This document shows, piece after piece, positions 5,934 to 7,698 of a stretch of 7,698 nt of DNA. Origin of the DNA: Chloroflexota bacterium (GTDB lineage: Bacteria > Chloroflexota > Dehalococcoidia > SM23-28-2); the NCBI GenBank assembly GCA_030691665.1, contig JAUYDU010000045.1, forward strand, positions 1 through 7,698, in the 5' to 3' direction. The translations under genes were made by a program, and so were the position numbers. The number at the start of each line of letters is the position of its first letter. Positions within the stretch are counted from its first letter, which is position 1. Under the pieces are notes generated by a model. That model did not search any database. It saw only the letters and a list, made by a program, of their open reading frames with translations, and was not told the DNA's origin.

Positions 5934-6668
5934 CTAGGGGAAGCGAAAGGTGGCGAAGTCCTGCGCCACCAACACCCCGTCCAGACCGCTGACGTCTGGC
6001 TCAGCCTCCAGGTGGGTGAGGACGATGGTAGTGGACGGCGGCAGCCGCTTCCTCACTTCCAGCGCGTCGGCCAGGCTCATGTGCTCAGCCCCAGTGCCTT
6101 CACTATAGCTACAGTCGAGCACCAGCACGTCGGCATCCTTGCCAAGGGCGAACACCTGCTCGCACAGCTCGCTGTCGCCGGAGAAGGCGACCACCCTCTC
6201 CCCAATGTGCAGCCTGTAGCCGAGGGAGGTCAGCTTCTCGCTGGCGTGGCTCATGGTGATGGCCTGGAACCGGACGTCGTCAAATCCCTGTTCCTGGCCC
6301 GGCTCCGCTTCCAGGTAGCGGCGCTGGTAGCCAGCGTCGGCACGGCTCAGGTTGGGGAAGGCCATCTCGGCCAGCCCCTCCATCACCTCCCGCACGCCGG
6401 GCGGGCCAACGATGTGCAGGTCCTCCCGCCGCGGCGTCAGGTAGAGGTATTCCAGGAAAAGGAAGGGCAGCCCCAGGAAGTGGTCGCCGTGGAAGTGGCT
6501 GATGAACACAGCGTGGATATCCGCCAGGGGGATGCCCAGGCGCTTCAGGTGGGGCAGGAGGGTGGGAGGAGCCTCCACCAGGTAGCGGCCGTTGACCAGA
6601 AACGAGCTCCAGTACCGGCCGCCAGGAGTGAAGGCGTTGGCCGAGCCTAGGAACGTCAGCTCCAGCAT
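5934..6668 (-). CDS. Short metallo-beta-lactamase-fold hydrolase, RNase Z-like
   Basis: A 244-residue single-domain protein of the metallo-beta-lactamase superfamily, nearest in style to the RNase Z/ElaC-like branch. The start MLELTFLGSANAFTPGGR is typical of this branch. Likely two-metal ligands are His58, His60, Asp62 and His63 in SHFHGDH, His141 in MSHASEKLTSLGYRL, Asp165 in FSGDSE and His219 in LTHLE. It lacks the long flexible arm that grips tRNA in true RNase Z, and the usual HEAT motif is replaced by LDCSYSEGTGAEHMS, so tRNA 3' processing is doubtful; a phosphodiesterase or other small-substrate role is possible. No signal peptide is seen. AAGGGG (6678-6683 read on the - strand) lies 9 bases before the ATG and partly comes from the adjacent repeat. 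It lies 42 bases downstream of the CAP gene and may share its transcript. Confidence 0.85.
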   Translation of the reverse strand: MLELTFLGSANAFTPGGRYWSSFLVNGRYLVEAPPTLLPHLKRLGIPLADIHAVFISHFHGDHFLGLPFLFLEYLYLTPRREDLHIVGPPGVREVMEGLAEMAFPNLSRADAGYQRRYLEAEPGQEQGFDDVRFQAITMSHASEKLTSLGYRLHIGERVVAFSGDSELCEQVFALGKDADVLVLDCSYSEGTGAEHMSLADALEVRKRLPPSTTIVLTHLEAEPDVSGLDGVLVAQDFATFRFP

Positions 6669-6680
6669 GTCGTCTTTCCC

Positions 6681-6703
6681 CTTCGACCAGGCTCAGGGCA
6701 GGC
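6681..6703 (+). repeat. Dispersed short repeat, copy 2 (between the two - strand genes)
   Basis: CTTCGACCAGGCTCAGGGCA, continuing GGC, matches the element at 2341-2362 in orientation and in its CTTCG, GCTCAGG and CAGGC blocks. It fills more than half of the 42-base gap, and its first bases (CCCCTT with the preceding Cs) supply the AAGGGG ribosome site of the hydrolase on the - strand. Confidence 0.55.
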
Positions 6704-6710
6704 CTTGGGT

Positions 6711-7499
6711 TTACCCCCTGGCGCCGAAATCCTGAACGCAGATTCGCACCAGTCCGTCTGCCATTCCAATGTAGCAGCCCACGCCGATCTCCTGGAAGGC
6801 CGGATTCAGGATGTTGTTGCGGTGGGCCTCGCTACCTAGCCACATCTGCATCACCTGCTCGGCGGAGTAGGGGGGATCAACCGTGCCCCACATCAGGTTC
6901 TCCGACCAGATTGTCCAGCTCGTGTAGCCCTCCGCTTCGATCCTGCTCTGGACGCTGGAGCCGTTGAGCCAGTGGTTGAGGGCGTTGGGGCTGAGCAGGG
7001 CGTGCAGCTCGGCGTATTTCTGGGCGGCGCTGGTCGGAGATGGCTGTTCCGTCAGAGGCGATAGGCCGCTGGCTGCCCTCGCCTCATTCGTGAGCTCGAC
7101 CAGCCGGCGGGCGAACTCCAGGTCCAGGCCCTCTCCTATCGACGGGGCCGCCTCGAGTGGAGGGATGGATTCCACGGGCGGCTCCACGGGAACATCGCTC
7201 GCAGGCGCGATGGTGGCAGCGGCCGTGAGATCGGGAATCTCGGGCGTCGGGATCTCTTGAGGGGGCGGCGGCTCTGATTCCGGCATCTCCAGAGCAGCAG
7301 GCGCTTGCGCCGAAGGCGCATCCGCCTCCGGCGGAGACGGTGCTGGCGTAGCGGGCGCCTGGACGGTCGGCGCTGGACTGGCGCTCACTCGAACGGTGGG
7401 CGCTGGCGTCGCTGTCGCCTCCGGCTCGACCAGCCTGTCCGGGGAGACGCGGGCAGTAAAGCTAAGAGAGGGCGGCGCTTCCGACTCTCCCCCGCGCAT
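6711..7499 (-). CDS. CAP/SCP-domain protein with proline-rich linker, N-terminus uncertain
   Basis: From ATG 7499 the protein has 262 residues. Residues about 25-122 are a low-complexity Pro/Ala/Thr/Glu linker containing near-repeats such as TPAPTVRVSASPAPTVQAPA. The C-terminal CAP (CAP/SCP/PR1) domain spans about 126-260. It has the family's likely cation-binding residues His176 (LNHWLNG), Glu200 (WSENLMWG) and His226 (SEAHRNNIL), then IGVGCYIG and VQDFG near the end. Cys242 and Cys254 could form a disulfide. The frame stays open upstream of this ATG to 7691 and encodes AGIAAIFVFSIAAALLGGIL behind an Arg/Lys-rich stretch, a clear membrane anchor. The true protein therefore probably begins earlier, though no ATG, GTG or TTG exists there. 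An extracellular, membrane-anchored product is expected. Bacterial CAP proteins have varied or unknown functions. Confidence 0.85.
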   Translation of the reverse strand: MRGGESEAPPSLSFTARVSPDRLVEPEATATPAPTVRVSASPAPTVQAPATPAPSPPEADAPSAQAPAALEMPESEPPPPQEIPTPEIPDLTAAATIAPASDVPVEPPVESIPPLEAAPSIGEGLDLEFARRLVELTNEARAASGLSPLTEQPSPTSAAQKYAELHALLSPNALNHWLNGSSVQSRIEAEGYTSWTIWSENLMWGTVDPPYSAEQVMQMWLGSEAHRNNILNPAFQEIGVGCYIGMADGLVRICVQDFGARG

Positions 7500-7698
7500 A
7501 TAGAGGATGCCGCCGAGCAGAGCTGCGGCGATGGAGAAGACGAAGATCGCCGCTATCCCAGCCTTCGCTCGCCTCGTGCGTACTCTTCCGAACAGAGCTG
7601 CCCCCCGATCGTCGTCAGCCCGCCTAAGGCGGGCTGAGCCCCGGGCCTGCCAGGACTCAGCCCTCCCCCAGCCTCTTCGCTGTAGCTGTGCCTACTTC
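7500..7698 (-). other. Upstream region of the CAP gene, with likely unassigned N-terminal coding
   Basis: On the - strand, 7500-7595 encodes the probable cytoplasmic tail and membrane helix of the CAP protein; CTG at 7593-7595, with GGGGGG 5 bases before it, is the best non-standard start I can see and would give 294 residues. A stop at 7692-7694 closes this frame upstream. In another frame 7660-7698 reads EVGTATAKRLGEG and then TGA (7657-7659), which might be the last codons of a gene beyond the window, but this is too short to judge. No promoter was recognised. Confidence 0.4.
7615..7637. repeat. Perfect 10-bp inverted repeat with TAA loop
   Basis: TCAGCCCGCC (7615-7624) and GGCGGGCTGA (7628-7637) are perfect arms around a 3-base loop. 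No T-run follows on either strand. It could be a terminator-like hairpin for a - strand gene ending near 7657 or a REP-like element upstream of the CAP gene. Confidence 0.6.

Noticed and set aside
5610..6650. 346-codon + strand frame across the sufU end and the hydrolase
   Set aside because: It crosses a terminator-like palindrome and two real genes on opposite strands; the translation has no recognisable domain.
7305..7637. 110-codon + strand frame, Arg-rich
   Set aside because: It is antisense to the CAP protein linker and membrane segment, and its composition follows from the repeats coding for Pro/Ala.

Overview
The window holds a nearly complete SUF iron-sulfur cluster assembly operon on the + strand (about 108-5862), followed by two convergent genes on the - strand (5934-7499). 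The DNA is GC-rich with GC-ending codons. The order sufC-sufB-sufD-Rieske-sufS-sufU, the Pro/Ala/Thr-rich linker in the CAP-domain protein and a short dispersed repeat of the CTTCGacc.GGCTCAGG type suggest a Chloroflexota bacterium, perhaps of the Dehalococcoidia line. Deinococcota or Actinomycetota are less likely alternatives. This taxonomic guess is inference from gene order and style, not from a marker gene. Layout: positions 1-107 are a control region with a good sigma-70 type promoter (TTGAAA, 17-bp spacer, extended -10 TGgTAGAAT), an inverted repeat upstream of it and an AT-rich perfect palindrome between it and sufC. Then come sufC (ATPase), sufB and sufD (scaffold paralogues), a small Rieske-type [2Fe-2S] ferredoxin, sufS (cysteine desulfurase) and sufU (zinc sulfurtransferase). 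Gaps are small or negative: Rieske and sufS overlap at ATGA, and sufS and sufU overlap by 14 bases. Two larger gaps, sufB-sufD (about 140 bases) and sufD-Rieske (81 bases), hold repeats. A 24-bp perfect palindrome lies between sufU and the converging - strand genes and is a likely two-way terminator. On the - strand a CAP/SCP-domain protein with a proline-rich linker precedes, by 42 bases, a short metallo-beta-lactamase-fold hydrolase. How the genes work together: SufS takes sulfur from cysteine as a persulfide, SufU accepts it through its zinc site, and the SufB-SufC-SufD complex builds the Fe-S cluster using SufC ATPase activity. The Rieske protein is itself an Fe-S client and possible electron donor; its exact job is not known from the sequence. 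No sufR, sufE, sufA or sufT is visible, though the operon's upstream neighbour is cut off by the window edge. The two - strand genes have no evident link to Fe-S assembly. Most of the window is well-known biology. The points worth a second look are in start sites and non-coding DNA: a strong Shine-Dalgarno plus ATG that opens only an 11-codon frame whose stop overlaps the TTG start of sufD, a possible leaderless leader frame ahead of an SD-less sufC, tandem hairpin repeats with a compensated base-pair change, and a CAP gene whose membrane segment lies upstream of its only ATG.
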